Source: Hydrogenoanaerobacterium sp032017025 (lineage in GTDB: Bacteria > Bacillota > Clostridia > Oscillospirales > Ruminococcaceae). From it: a stretch of 64,000 nucleotides of DNA. Shown one piece after another: positions 53,717-63,233 of this stretch; the stretch's first letter is position 1; every line of letters begins with the position of its first letter. Under the pieces are notes generated by a model, which was given only the letters and a program-made list of their open reading frames with translations, did no database searches and was not told the origin of the DNA. A program made the position numbers and the translations under genes. The stretch spans positions 1-64,000 of the forward strand of contig NZ_DALZQO010000010.1 of NCBI RefSeq assembly GCF_032017025.1, written 5' to 3'.

Positions 53717-54280
53717 ATGGAAGAAAAAGATTTGCGGGCGGTCTATATAGACCGCCTGAACGCTATGCTTCCGACAGTGGAGTTTGCAAAGCTGGATCAC
53801 TCCTGCAATTCGGACGATTTCGGCTACGCAAAAGAGATACTGAAGCGGATGCATGACCTTTGCATTGAGGTATACGGCACGGACTATTTCGACGACTACA
53901 CCTATGAAATCGTTGATCTTCCCGCTGTCATTCGAGGCCGCAACACCGGCCATATCGGGTTGGGCATCGTGACCCTTGATCTGGAGTCCTCCGGCGAGCA
54001 TTGGGGAACCTTCTTTTTGACGCCGAAGGGTGTCATTGAACAAGGCGGCGAACATATCACGGCCGCTGAGTCCAAGTACCTGTCAACCGTATATATTCCT
54101 TACGAATACTGGTACACCGTCCCTGTCGAGGGGGATATTCATGTGGATTTCGACAATGTCCCGTGGAGGGTGCAGGATCTTCTGAACCATTGCTCTCCGG
54201 AACAGCCGGAAATGGAAAAAGACGGCCAGCAGGCGGATGATCCCAATTCAAATCAGCAAAACGGGCCGACTATGAATTAG
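53717..54280 (+). CDS. conserved ICE protein of unknown function
   Basis: 187 aa, acidic, with aromatic-rich beta-type segments (GTDYFDDYTYEIVDLP, EHWGTFFLTPKGV) and a disordered Gln/Asn tail. No catalytic motif recognised. It starts 12 bp after the DUF4314 remnant, so they share a transcript. Confidence 0.65.
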   Translation: MEEKDLRAVYIDRLNAMLPTVEFAKLDHSCNSDDFGYAKEILKRMHDLCIEVYGTDYFDDYTYEIVDLPAVIRGRNTGHIGLGIVTLDLESSGEHWGTFFLTPKGVIEQGGEHITAAESKYLSTVYIPYEYWYTVPVEGDIHVDFDNVPWRVQDLLNHCSPEQPEMEKDGQQADDPNSNQQNGPTMN

Positions 54281-54338
54281 AGCCGTACTTTTCCACGATT
54301 AATTTCTTAACCTACAAGGAAACGAATGGAGGAACGAT

Positions 54339-54917
54339 ATGAAGCATATTACAACAGACGAACTCCGTACCATGACAGACCGTGAGGGGCTTGTTATCCA
54401 GGGCTGTGGCGGTGACCTCTCGGAATGGGTAAAGGGCATCAATGAACTGCTGACGCAGGAGGGCATCCTGCAAAACGGCGATACGTTCAAAGATGTTTCC
54501 GTCTTTGAGCATAACGGCTGTACCAATCTGCTGTTTTCAATGGAAAATATGGATCTGGACATAGGAAAGCTCGCCATGTGGCGGCTGCAGAGCTATGCAA
54601 CCTTTGGCGGCACCTGGCTGAGTGATTATCTCCCCAACCGGCTGGGTGTCGATATGAACGGGCCGCCTGTTCAAAAGGAAAAACCCGATTGCGCCCTCAT
54701 CGGGCAGGACGGCAATATTTTCAATCTGATGGGCATCGCCGCCCGAACATTGAAGGAAAACGGACTTGGGGATCAGGCAAAAGAAATGCGGGAGCGGATC
54801 ACCGCCAGCGGCAGCTATGACAACGCGCTCTGCATCATCGGAGAATATGTCAACATCACCTCTGTCGAAGATGCCCAGGAGCAGGACTGCGGCTTTGAAA
54901 TGGAGCAAAGCTACTGA
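54339..54917 (+). CDS. conserved ICE protein of unknown function
   Basis: 192 aa. A notable N-terminal segment is EGLVIQGCGGDLSEWVKGIN, followed by a repeated-looking middle and a C-terminal helix region (AARTLKENGLGDQAKEMRERI, then ALCIIGEYVNI) that is common in ICE accessory proteins. Ribosome binding site GGAGG. Function unknown. Confidence 0.68.
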   Translation: MKHITTDELRTMTDREGLVIQGCGGDLSEWVKGINELLTQEGILQNGDTFKDVSVFEHNGCTNLLFSMENMDLDIGKLAMWRLQSYATFGGTWLSDYLPNRLGVDMNGPPVQKEKPDCALIGQDGNIFNLMGIAARTLKENGLGDQAKEMRERITASGSYDNALCIIGEYVNITSVEDAQEQDCGFEMEQSY

Positions 54918-55002
54918 TACCCTCTTAAAATATCACCGGCAGAGCTGACTCTGCCGGGTACATAATAAAACAGGCTCACAATGAGCCGGAAAGGAGAAGC
55001 CC

Positions 55003-55902
55003 ATGAAAGCACTGAAAAATGATAGTTCCCTCTATATGGAACAGATCGCATCTGCCATAACCGCTTGCTACGAAAGCTATGACAAGCCATCCAACCAATC
55101 TCTGATGGAGCTTTATACCCTGATCGGCCGATGCATCTGCCGCCAGGGAGAAAAAGCCTTTGTCGCTCACTTGGCCGAAACCCTCGCCATCCGGTTCCCA
55201 TTGCTGAAAGGCTTCTCCCTTCGCAATCTCCGCAGGATGCGTGACTTTTACCGCACCTACGCAAACGACCCGGCTCTCATGGAAAAAGCGCAGTCTCTGA
55301 GCTGGACGCAAAACGCCGTTATACTGGAGTGCTGCGAAAGCGATGAGCAGCGCTCTTTTTATATCAGACTTGCGGCAGCACAGAATCTTTCCAAGCTGGC
55401 CCTCATGAAAGCCATTCAGGAAAATGCCTTTGATATTTTATATAATGAAGAAAGTCCTGCTGAAAACACTGAACCCGATATTGCCCCAGTAAGCGATATA
55501 TCGTCCAATACGGGCGTAGACACTACAGCAACCGTTGAAACGGCGTGTGCGCCGTTTGTGCCAGCGTGTGAACCGCTCCGCCAAGGAGTTGATATGCCCA
55601 GCAGAACGGGCAGCTTATCTACTGCGGTCTCCCCATGGAGAGAGGGCAACCGGCAGGCCAAACGCAAAGCAGATGACGATCCGCCTCCGCTCAGTTTCAT
55701 CAATCACCATCCACCTGATCCTTCACCTCGTGTATTGTGGTTTGACAAGCTGAAACCACCGCAAAACTTTCCGTCCGGTATGCGACCTCGAATGGAAAAT
55801 CTCCGGGAGCTTTTTATATGCGCAATAAAACAAAACGCCCCCGCCAAATTGACGAGGGCAGTTTTGTGCCAGAACAACTTGTGTCTTTGCACATTATTAT
55901 AA
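55003..55902 (+). CDS. DUF1016 N-terminal-domain protein, unusual C-terminus
   Basis: 299 aa. Residues 1-145 match the DUF1016/YhcG N-terminal domain (LIGRCICRQGEKAF, FSLRNLRRMRDFYRTYA, LSWTQNAVILE), which usually precedes a PDDEXK nuclease domain. Here the nuclease is absent; the last 150 residues are low-complexity and run through a terminator-like hairpin (about 55832-55865). It is the last gene before chromosome-like DNA, so it may be truncated by the element end. Confidence 0.75.
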   Translation: MKALKNDSSLYMEQIASAITACYESYDKPSNQSLMELYTLIGRCICRQGEKAFVAHLAETLAIRFPLLKGFSLRNLRRMRDFYRTYANDPALMEKAQSLSWTQNAVILECCESDEQRSFYIRLAAAQNLSKLALMKAIQENAFDILYNEESPAENTEPDIAPVSDISSNTGVDTTATVETACAPFVPACEPLRQGVDMPSRTGSLSTAVSPWREGNRQAKRKADDDPPPLSFINHHPPDPSPRVLWFDKLKPPQNFPSGMRPRMENLRELFICAIKQNAPAKLTRAVLCQNNLCLCTLL

Positions 55903-56397
55903 TCCGCAGAGCCAGGATCGAGGCTCACCGAATACAAAGCGCCTCTCTGCATTCGACACCACAAGCATATATAATTTGAAAAAGGTCAATAGATTACCCT
56001 ACGGCATAATAATTGAATAAATGCTGATAATTTTGGATAAGGCCGTGAGTTGCTTATATTCGACTTTCCTGATATAATATTAAAAGTCCTTATTGGGGTC
56101 TACAGTTTATACTCAGAGGTAAAACTGCTGCTTGATTTTTTAACGGATCGTCATTTTTGCGGGGGTTCGAAAAAATCTTTTTTCCACGGTTTTCACAAAG
56201 AACAGACAAATTTCGGCGAGAAATTTGTCTGTTCTTTTTTCTTCTATTCAATTACAATGATATCAGATACCTGCTTAATCTATAGTAAATGGGCTTATCA
56301 TGAGGATATTTTATAAATCCCCACTTCAGACAGCTTAGCAAAAATAGTCGAGATGATTTTTTCTAATTTTTCTATAATTATGTTGGAGGTGAAAGAT
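55903..56397 (+). other. probable ICE/chromosome border region with strong terminator
   Basis: No credible gene. A perfect 17-bp hairpin (AAAGAACAGACAAATTT with its complement, 56197-56237) plus T run is preceded by the motif AAAAAATCTTTTTTCCAC at about 56170. Gene content changes here from ICE to chromosomal type, so the right attachment site may lie in this stretch; I could not identify it. Confidence 0.5.
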
Positions 56398-57267
56398 GTG
56401 CAGGAACAAATCGAAGCCGTTCAGCGTATGCAGGATTATATTGCAGCCCATTTCAGTGAAAATATAACACTTGCCGACCTTTCACGGGCATCGTTGTTTT
56501 CTCCTTGGTATTCCTATCGCTTATTCACGCAACATGTTGGATTGACGCCATCTGATTACATTCGTAAGCTCCGCTTATCAAAATCGGCATTACAATTACG
56601 GGATCACTTATGCAAAATTATTGATGTCGCCTTTGAGATGGGATTTTGCAGCGTAGATGGATATCAACGGGCGTTCTTTCGTGAGTTTGGTTGTAATCCT
56701 CGTGAATATGCGTTAAAGCCCGTTCCGCTATATCTTTTCACTCCATACGGCGTTAAGTTCAGAAAATATGAAAGGAGATCTGTTATGAGCAACTTGAAAA
56801 GCATATTCATTCAAATTATCGAAAAGCCGGCACGGAAAGTCTTGATGAAAAGAGGCGTAACAGCAGCAGACTATTTTACCTATTGCGAAGAGGTTGGCTG
56901 TGATGTATGGGGACTGCTGCAGAGCATCAAATCAATCAGTGGTGAGCCCGTCTGCCTCTGGCTGCCGTCTGCATACAGAACACCGGGTACGTCGGAGTAT
57001 GTGCAGGGCGTTGAATTAGCGCTCGACTACGATGGCGTAATACCGGAAGGCTTTGATGTGATTGAACTGCCTGCCGCCAAATATCTCATGTTCCAAGGTG
57101 AGCCGTTTGCAGAGGAGGATTACTGCCAGGCAATTGAGGAAGTTTGGGCTTCCATCAAAAAATATGACCCATCCGTCATAGGGTATTCTTGGGATAAGAC
57201 AAATCCTCGCATACAGCTTGAGCCAATTGGATCGAGAGGGTATATCGAATTGCTTGCAATTCAATAG
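56398..57267 (+). CDS. AraC-type regulator with GyrI-like effector domain
   Basis: 289 aa from a GTG at 56398, six bases after GGAGGTG; a longer reading from an ATG at 56353 has no binding site. The N-terminal 105 residues are an AraC/MarA-type double helix-turn-helix (LADLSRASLFSPWYSYRLFTQ). The C-terminal 150 residues resemble a GyrI-like small-molecule-binding domain (PAAKYLMFQGEP). Such proteins control drug-efflux or stress genes. It is transcribed alone. Confidence 0.85.
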   Translation: MQEQIEAVQRMQDYIAAHFSENITLADLSRASLFSPWYSYRLFTQHVGLTPSDYIRKLRLSKSALQLRDHLCKIIDVAFEMGFCSVDGYQRAFFREFGCNPREYALKPVPLYLFTPYGVKFRKYERRSVMSNLKSIFIQIIEKPARKVLMKRGVTAADYFTYCEEVGCDVWGLLQSIKSISGEPVCLWLPSAYRTPGTSEYVQGVELALDYDGVIPEGFDVIELPAAKYLMFQGEPFAEEDYCQAIEEVWASIKKYDPSVIGYSWDKTNPRIQLEPIGSRGYIELLAIQ

Positions 57268-57362
57268 CGCATAGGGATGAGTATCATCTTGCAGATTCCA
57301 ATTTGTCGGTCAAGCTACAAGCTACCATCATTCTAAAAAAACTTTTTTCCACCATTATTACA

Positions 57363-57407
57363 AAAAACCGTGTAAACTGCTAAAAATGGCATGTTTGCAC
57401 GGTTTTT
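57363..57407 (+). terminator. rho-independent terminator
   Basis: AAAAACCGTG / CACGGTTTTT stem with additional AAAC/GTTT pairing. Preceded by AAAAAAACTTTTTTCCAC, resembling the motif before the hairpin at 56197. Confidence 0.8.
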
Positions 57408-57448
57408 ACATTTTTGTTTTTCGTTGTAATTAAATAAATAGCGGAGCA

Positions 57449-57667
57449 CTAAAGCCCCGCTACCCAATCCTCAACCGCATCCATAAAATGCACTTTGCTA
57501 AGCTCAAGTGTATTGCACAGATGTACGAGCTTATTGACACACTCGCAGTCGATTGATATATCCCCGATATAATACCCCTCTGTTGCAACCCCATAGCTTG
57601 TATAGCTACCGTTGTCCTTGTCTTCACAAATTTTTTTTACTACCCAATACACCAGCTTACACCTCAC
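57449..57667 (-). CDS. DUF6514-like small protein
   Basis: 72 aa from a GTG at 57667, or 67 aa from the GTG at 57652, which is better spaced from GAGGTG. YTSYGVATEG, the Cys-rich ISIDCECVNKLVHLCN and the C-terminal HFMDAVEDWV resemble the DUF6514 family of Clostridia. No known role. Confidence 0.6.
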   Translation of the reverse strand: MRCKLVYWVVKKICEDKDNGSYTSYGVATEGYYIGDISIDCECVNKLVHLCNTLELSKVHFMDAVEDWVAGL

Positions 57668-57890
57668 TCAATTTAAAACATTACTCTATCATCATACTCA
57701 AATAAAGTGCTAATGTAAATTCATAGGAAATTAGAACTTTTTACGGTATTTTTGTATGTAATACCTACAGGTCAAGTATAAAAATGCACACCTTCTTCCT
57801 ACCCAACGTTATGTCGTACGAAATGTGGTTTTAATTTACAGAAATCAAACAACTTTGCAATCAACCCTGTAAATATATAGAAAAAAATGA

Positions 57891-57955
57891 TATAATAAAA
57901 CACATATTCTGCCCAAAGGCTGAATACCGCATTGCATCGGTATTTGCCGTTTTTC
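57891..57955 (+). ncRNA. possible short RNA with own promoter and terminator
   Basis: TATAAT at 57891-57896, then about 55 bp including AATACCG/CGGTATT and a T run at 57951. A perfect hairpin ACTTGTGC-TAT-GCACAAGT follows at 58006-58024. No reading frame fits. Other parts of 57668-58050 show no gene. Confidence 0.3.
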
Positions 57956-58054
57956 AAATATGTTTTATCACGTCGGAAACGGTCTTTGCGCGCTCCTGCA
58001 CGCAAACTTGTGCTATGCACAAGTATAAAACTACGTTTTAAGACCAATTTATGC

Positions 58055-58060
58055 TATAAT
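58055..58060 (+). promoter_or_regulatory. extended -10 promoter of the MATE leader
   Basis: TGC-TATAAT at 58052-58060; the predicted start falls just before the riboswitch. Confidence 0.65.
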
Positions 58061-58066
58061 GTATAA

Positions 58067-58140
58067 GAAAGGGCGAACGGTAAAGGGTGTTATGTTCGCC
58101 AGCATGCCGTTTAAACAGGCTTGTTTAAGCGGTTTTTATT
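58067..58140 (+). ncRNA. probable guanidine-IV (mepA) riboswitch with terminator
   Basis: First hairpin GGCGAAC/GTTCGCC (58072-58100) with the loop ACGGTAAAGGGTGTTATG, then CCGTTTAAACA/TGTTTAAGCGG (58107-58132) with five T as transcription terminator. This two-hairpin layout before a MATE exporter gene of Clostridiales is that of the mepA motif, shown to bind guanidine. Ligand assignment rests on memory of the motif and on the downstream gene. Confidence 0.65.
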
Positions 58141-58191
58141 TCGTTAATGAAGCGGACCTAGCAATGTCACGCAAAGAAATGAGGATTTTTA

Positions 58192-59568
58192 ATGGATTCA
58201 ACGCAAAACAAATTGGGAACTCAGCCGGTTGGTAAGCTATTGCTCAGCCTTGCTGTACCAGCCATTACCGCACAGGTCATCAATGCTCTTTACAACATTG
58301 TTGACCGAATGTACATTGGCAGAATGCCGCAAGGCGGGTCACTTGCACTCGCAGCGCTCGGCATCGCTTTCCCGCTTATTATGATTATATCCGCATTCGC
58401 GGCACTGGTGGGTATGGGCGGCTCCCCGCGCGCGGCAATCAAAATGGGAGAGGGCAACTACAAAGATGCGGAGAAAATTCTCAGCAACTCATTTGTAGTG
58501 CTGGTTGCTATATCGGCGGTACTTACTGTATTCTTTTTCTTTGCCAAAGAACCGATGCTTATCGCCTTTGGTGCAACAGAGAACACACTGCCCTATGCGA
58601 ACGATTACTTTTCCATCTACCTAATCGGCACCCTGTTTGTGCAGATTTCGTTGGGGCTCAACCAGTTTATCTCGGCACAGGGCTTTGCAAAAACCAGCAT
58701 GATGACTGTACTGATTGGTGCAATAACCAACATTGTACTGGACCCAATTTTCATTTTTGGCTTTGATATGGGCGTCAAAGGTGCCGCGCTTGCCACCATT
58801 CTCTCTCAGTTTATTTCGGCGGCGTGGGTACTGAAATTTTTGTTCAGCAAAGAAAGTGTTCTTAAAATTCGTCCTTGCTATTTTAAACTGGAAAAACATA
58901 TCATTCTCCCCGTACTCGCACTGGGTGTATCGCCGTTTATTATGCAGTCTACCGAAAGCCTAGTACAGGTTACGCTTAACTCGGGGCTGAAAGCGTACGG
59001 CGGCGCTCAGGTAGACCAGCTTGTAGGCGCTATGTCAATTATTATGAGTACCATGCAGTTTATTTTAATGCCTATGATAGGGCTGACACAGGGCGCACAG
59101 CCAATTATCAGCTACAACTACGGCGCAGGCAAGCTCGACCGTGTTAAGAAAACGTTTCGGCTGCTGCTGATCAGCTCGCTTTCGTTTTCGTTTGTGCTGT
59201 GGGCTGTTGCAATGCTCGCTCCGCAGGTATTTGTATATCTCTTCTCAAGTGACCCTGCTCTGCTGGAACTCGGCGTTTATGGTATGCGCATCTTTATGGC
59301 GGGTACCCTGCTGATGGGTGCCCAGTACGCCCGCCAACAAACTCTGGTCGCTTTGGGGCAGGCGAAAATTTCGACGTTTCTGGCGCTTTTGCGTAAAGTC
59401 ATCCTGCTCATCCCCCTTGCTATCATTCTTCCACGTTTCTTTGGCTGGCAGGGCATTTTTGTTGCCGAGCCGGTTGCCGATATTATTGCGGTTCTTACCA
59501 CCGTTACCGTATTCACCATCTATACCCGCAAGCTTTTCGGCAGCAAAGAGAATAGCACCTATAACTAA
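58192..59568 (+). CDS. MATE-family multidrug/guanidine exporter (MepA-like)
   Basis: 458 aa with twelve membrane segments of the NorM/MepA MATE family (SLAVPAITAQVINALYNIVDR, INDUCT-type repeats absent, PIISYNYGAGKLDRVK is the diagnostic motif). It exports cationic compounds with Na+ or H+. A terminator-controlled riboswitch directly upstream suggests induction by guanidine. Ribosome binding site GAGGA eight bases from ATG. Confidence 0.93.
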   Translation: MDSTQNKLGTQPVGKLLLSLAVPAITAQVINALYNIVDRMYIGRMPQGGSLALAALGIAFPLIMIISAFAALVGMGGSPRAAIKMGEGNYKDAEKILSNSFVVLVAISAVLTVFFFFAKEPMLIAFGATENTLPYANDYFSIYLIGTLFVQISLGLNQFISAQGFAKTSMMTVLIGAITNIVLDPIFIFGFDMGVKGAALATILSQFISAAWVLKFLFSKESVLKIRPCYFKLEKHIILPVLALGVSPFIMQSTESLVQVTLNSGLKAYGGAQVDQLVGAMSIIMSTMQFILMPMIGLTQGAQPIISYNYGAGKLDRVKKTFRLLLISSLSFSFVLWAVAMLAPQVFVYLFSSDPALLELGVYGMRIFMAGTLLMGAQYARQQTLVALGQAKISTFLALLRKVILLIPLAIILPRFFGWQGIFVAEPVADIIAVLTTVTVFTIYTRKLFGSKENSTYN

Positions 59569-59651
59569 AATAAATTACTGCGCACAGTTTTCTTTTCCCC
59601 TGCTTTTCGGTGGCTTTAAGCTGCCCACTAAAACAGAATGGATGTGTTACT

Positions 59652-60509
59652 ATGACTGAGACCGGCACACAAAAACGCTCAATTATAATGATGGTAATCT
59701 GTGCCTCATTGTGGAGCATTGCAGGCATTTTCATTAAGCTTTTGCCGTGGAACCCACTGGTAATAGCGGGCTTTCGCAGCCTAATTGCAGCATGCGTGGT
59801 ATTTGCATTTATGCTCTATTCCAAAATACGAATTGTGTTTAACCGTGATTCGCTGCTTTCGGGCGTGTTTATGTCGCTCACTTTTCTGGCGTTTGTAACA
59901 GCAAACAAGCTCACCACGTCGGCAAATGCCATTGTGCTGCAATTTACCGCACCGGTTTTCATCCTAATACTTTCAGCACTGGTGTATAAGCAGCGCTTTC
60001 GCAAAGCTGACATTATCGTTGTACTTGTCACATTATTCGGTATTGCACTTTTTTTCTTTGACCAATTCTCTCCCGGTAATCTGCTCGGAAACTGCATTGC
60101 CATTTGTGCGGGGCTGTTCATGGCGGTAATGTTCCTTACTACCGGCCATGCCGATGAAAACTCGCGCATGAGCGGTATTCTGCTCGGCCATTTGTTTACC
60201 GCCCTAGTGGGTGTACCTATGGCATTTATTTTCCCCACACCAGTGTCAACCGGCGCAGTGCTTAGCATTCTTGCGCTTGGCATTGTACAGCTTGGCATTC
60301 CCTATGTGTTATATGGGCTGGCAGTAAAAGGCTGCCCGCCGCTGGCATGCTCGCTGCTTGGCGCAATTGAGCCACTTCTCAACCCCATATGGGTGTTCCT
60401 GTTTGACGGTGAGGCACCCGGTTTTTATGCGCTGATCGGCGGTGTTATCGTCATTGCAGCTATCACCAGTTGGTGCATTTGGCGCGACCGGCAGCCGCAA
60501 ATCCAATAG
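59652..60509 (+). CDS. EamA/DMT-family exporter
   Basis: 285 aa from the ATG at 59652; ten membrane segments in two EamA repeats (ASLWSIAGIFIKLLPWNPLVIAGFRS and LGAIEPLLNPIWVFLFDGEAPGFYALIGG). DMT exporters move amino acids, metabolites or drugs. It lies 83 bp after the MATE gene without a terminator between, so it may share the riboswitch control. A terminator follows. Confidence 0.92.
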   Translation: MTETGTQKRSIIMMVICASLWSIAGIFIKLLPWNPLVIAGFRSLIAACVVFAFMLYSKIRIVFNRDSLLSGVFMSLTFLAFVTANKLTTSANAIVLQFTAPVFILILSALVYKQRFRKADIIVVLVTLFGIALFFFDQFSPGNLLGNCIAICAGLFMAVMFLTTGHADENSRMSGILLGHLFTALVGVPMAFIFPTPVSTGAVLSILALGIVQLGIPYVLYGLAVKGCPPLACSLLGAIEPLLNPIWVFLFDGEAPGFYALIGGVIVIAAITSWCIWRDRQPQIQ

Positions 60510-60519
60510 TTTTTGAAAA

Positions 60520-60549
60520 GTCACCCGCTAAAAACGGGTGGCTTTTTTA
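60520..60549 (+). terminator. rho-independent terminator
   Basis: CACCCG / CGGGTG stem followed by GC and six T. Confidence 0.85.
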
Positions 60550-60748
60550 TTGTGCATAAGAACGTATAAATCCGTACATATTTTCTTGTAACAGCCTAAA
60601 CAAAAAATAAGGTTGCAACTGCACAAGTAAAGCGTTATACTAATTCTACGCAATTTCAATTGCTAAACAGGGTTGACGCGTAAGCCACCTGTGTGGCCGA
60701 TTTGATTGCGATTTAGCTACTGTATGGAAGAAAGGCGGCATTTTCACC

Positions 60749-61369
60749 ATGAACGTATTGGTCATCGGGTGCGGCAAGGTTGGTTCAAAGCTCGCTACCG
60801 TATTGGATAAATTAGGACATGATGTCTGCATTGTGGACCGTGACGAAGAGCATTTTGAACTGCTCGACCATGAATTTTCGGGCTACACCGTCACAGGAAT
60901 CCCCATCGATCAGGATGTTTTGCGCAATGCCGGAATTGAAGGCAGTGACGCGGTAATTGCAGTTACACAGGACGATAACGTTAACATTATGGTATCACAG
61001 CTTGCGAGAGAAGTGTTTCACATCGATACGGTACTTACCCGTATTTACGACCCGCAGCGTGAGAATGTGTTTTCACACTTCAACCTAAAAACCGTATGCC
61101 CTACCAACCTCACCGTTGATGCGGTGTGTGCTGCGCTGGAGGGGGCAGTCGACTTAACGCAGATGACGTTTGGCACCTCCACAATCTCTTACTATGCGCT
61201 GCCCGTGCCGGAAAACCTTGTGGGAAAGACGGTTCACGACGTCATCCCTGAACCGGGCAGAATTCTGTTTGGTATACAGCAGCCGGATGATAAGCTGATG
61301 TTGGCGGACAACAATCAGCAAAAGCTGGCAGCCGGCGATAAGCTGATTTTTGCAAAGCTGGTTGATTAG
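60749..61369 (+). CDS. TrkA/KtrA-type potassium channel regulator, first copy
   Basis: 206 aa, TrkA-N Rossmann domain (VIGCGKVGSKLATVL, then VDRDEEHFELLDHE) plus a TrkA-C (RCK_C) domain near 135-206. It binds NAD(H) or ATP and gates a potassium uptake channel. It forms a pair with the next gene, as in CeoB/CeoC-type systems. No TrkH/KtrB channel gene is in the window. Confidence 0.93.
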   Translation: MNVLVIGCGKVGSKLATVLDKLGHDVCIVDRDEEHFELLDHEFSGYTVTGIPIDQDVLRNAGIEGSDAVIAVTQDDNVNIMVSQLAREVFHIDTVLTRIYDPQRENVFSHFNLKTVCPTNLTVDAVCAALEGAVDLTQMTFGTSTISYYALPVPENLVGKTVHDVIPEPGRILFGIQQPDDKLMLADNNQQKLAAGDKLIFAKLVD

Positions 61370-61383
61370 GAGGAGAATACAGC

Positions 61384-62043
61384 ATGACAGTGATTGTAGT
61401 AGGTGGGGGCAAGGTAGGTTTTTACCTGGCCAGAACGCTGATGGAACACGGGCATAGACCCCGTATTATAGAAGAGAGCAAAGAAACCTGTGCGCGCATA
61501 GCCAACGAGCTGGATATCCCCATTATCTGCGGCGACGGCAGCACTATTGAAGCGCTGGAAAACGCAGGCATCGAAGAGGCGGAGGCGCTTATCAGCGTTA
61601 CCGGCAAAGATGAAAACAATTTGATCGCCTGTCAGCTCGCTAAAAAAAGATTCCATGTCAAGCGCACGGTTGCGAGGGTAAACAACCCTAAAAACATGTC
61701 GGTTATGAAGCAGCTGGGTGTGGATATCCCGATCAGCAGCACCGATAACATTGCGCGCCTACTGGAGCGCGAGGTTGACACCTCTGCCATCAAACAGATT
61801 ATGTCTCTCAACCGCGGTGAAACCTCCATCAGTGAACTGGAGATTCCGCAAAACTACAAACGCGATGGTATCCGTTTAAGTGAGCTGCGTATGCCGCAGG
61901 AGAGTATCATTGTCTCCATCACACGTGACGGTGCCATGATTATTCCGCGTGGTAATGCCCAAATTTTCAGCGGAGATAAGGTACTTGTCGTTTGCCAGAA
62001 TAAGATGATTCACGATCTCAGCCGTATGCTGGGTTTGGAATAA
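61384..62043 (+). CDS. TrkA/KtrA-type potassium channel regulator, second copy
   Basis: 219 aa with the same TrkA-N (VVGGGKVGFYLARTL, ICGDGSTIEALENAG) and TrkA-C domains. Fourteen bp separate it from the first copy, with AGGAGGAG as binding site. The two products probably assemble into one gating ring. Confidence 0.93.
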   Translation: MTVIVVGGGKVGFYLARTLMEHGHRPRIIEESKETCARIANELDIPIICGDGSTIEALENAGIEEAEALISVTGKDENNLIACQLAKKRFHVKRTVARVNNPKNMSVMKQLGVDIPISSTDNIARLLEREVDTSAIKQIMSLNRGETSISELEIPQNYKRDGIRLSELRMPQESIIVSITRDGAMIIPRGNAQIFSGDKVLVVCQNKMIHDLSRMLGLE

Positions 62044-62135
62044 GCTCAATACTTTTTTGAAAGCAGAGAATTTACGGATATTTTACTGCAAAATACGGAG
62101 CTTTTTGTTTTGCGTAAATCTCTAATTATTGTATA

Positions 62136-62173
62136 AAAAAACTCTATGCCATCAAATTGGCATAGAGTTTTTT
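62136..62173. terminator. bidirectional terminator
   Basis: Perfect 16-bp stem AAAAAACTCTATGCCA / TGGCATAGAGTTTTTT between convergent genes. Confidence 0.95.
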
Positions 62174-62224
62174 ATTTTTTGCACCTTTTTCTCGGTTTTC
62201 TCATAAACTATGGTGATGCAGCAC

Positions 62225-62698
62225 TTACAGCTTTACGATAACCGGTACAATGCCTGCTTTTGTAATATCGATGATGGCATAGGTCGCGCTGCCCCCCATA
62301 CCCGAGCAGCTGCCGGGATTTACCACATGCATCCCGTCAATATACTCGCTGTGGCTGATGTGGGTATGTCCGTACAGTACAATATCTGCACCACGCCCCT
62401 GCGCTGCAAACAGCAGCTCGCTCAAGCTGTATTTCACATTGTAAATGTGGCCATGGGTAAAAAAGATACGTTTGCTGTCCGCCTTTATCATATTAAAGGT
62501 AGGGGCCAACGAATAAAAATCGCAATTACCGCACACATGGTCGTAACTTTTTTGAGGATACAAAGCCATCACATCCTCAAAATCACGTTCACCGTCCCCA
62601 AGGTGCAAGAACAGGTCTGCTTCTTCATGCTTTTCGACAATCTTTCGCACATTTGCTAAATTTTTATGTGAATCGGACATTACAACAATCCTCAACAA
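62225..62698 (-). CDS. YfcE/MJ0936-type metallophosphodiesterase
   Basis: 157 aa from a TTG at 62698, seven bases after AGGAGG. Motifs VMSDSHKN, LHLGDG, GNCD, THGH and YGHTHIS give the two-metal centre of small phosphodiesterases of the YfcE family. Natural substrate unknown. Convergent with the trkA pair. Confidence 0.93.
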   Translation of the reverse strand: MLRIVVMSDSHKNLANVRKIVEKHEEADLFLHLGDGERDFEDVMALYPQKSYDHVCGNCDFYSLAPTFNMIKADSKRIFFTHGHIYNVKYSLSELLFAAQGRGADIVLYGHTHISHSEYIDGMHVVNPGSCSGMGGSATYAIIDITKAGIVPVIVKL

Positions 62699-62905
62699 AC
62701 TTCCTCCTACTGTAATTTGGTATTAAACAAAATTCCCTGCATTATAAATCGGTCTTAAAAACCCATTTCTGCTTTTGAGTTTTGGCAACAAGAAGCTCAA
62801 AACAATTTGTACTGCGCTCTCGCTCCATCTATTAATTTATCATAAAGAAATATGAAATGGAATACAATTTTATTAATAAATTGACAATTTAAAGGAGTTT
62901 TTATT

Positions 62906-63151
62906 ATGAAAAACAATTCCGGTATGCCCAACATTTCAAATGCGCAGATCGATCTAATGCTGAACATGGTAAGCCAAAAGATGGGGGTTACCCCCGACCA
63001 ACTAAAGGCTCAATTGCAAGGTGGCGACCTGCCGCAGGGGCTGAACGCCGGTAATGTAAAGCAGGTGCTTAACGACCCACAAAAGCTTGAGTCACTGCTT
63101 AATTCTGACAAAATCAAGCAAGTTATGCAAGATTTAATGAACAATAAGTAA
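62906..63151 (+). CDS. small helical protein of unknown function
   Basis: 81 aa. Starts after AAAGGAG. Repeated amphipathic helices (SNAQIDLMLNMVSQKMG, VKQVLNDPQKLESLLNSDKIKQVM). No family recognised. It resembles the N- and C-terminal helices of the next product, so the two may be related or interact. Confidence 0.65.
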   Translation: MKNNSGMPNISNAQIDLMLNMVSQKMGVTPDQLKAQLQGGDLPQGLNAGNVKQVLNDPQKLESLLNSDKIKQVMQDLMNNK

Positions 63152-63233
63152 TATTCCGGTTGCTTGTTTTTACCTGAGGTTGCAAAATAAGTGAGAAACT
63201 GGCGGGGTTACCCCGCGGGGAGGAGGGCACAAT

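Noticed and set aside
56044..56316. 88-codon plus-strand frame before the AraC-GyrI gene
   Set aside because: It spans a perfect 17-bp terminator hairpin and has no ribosome binding site.
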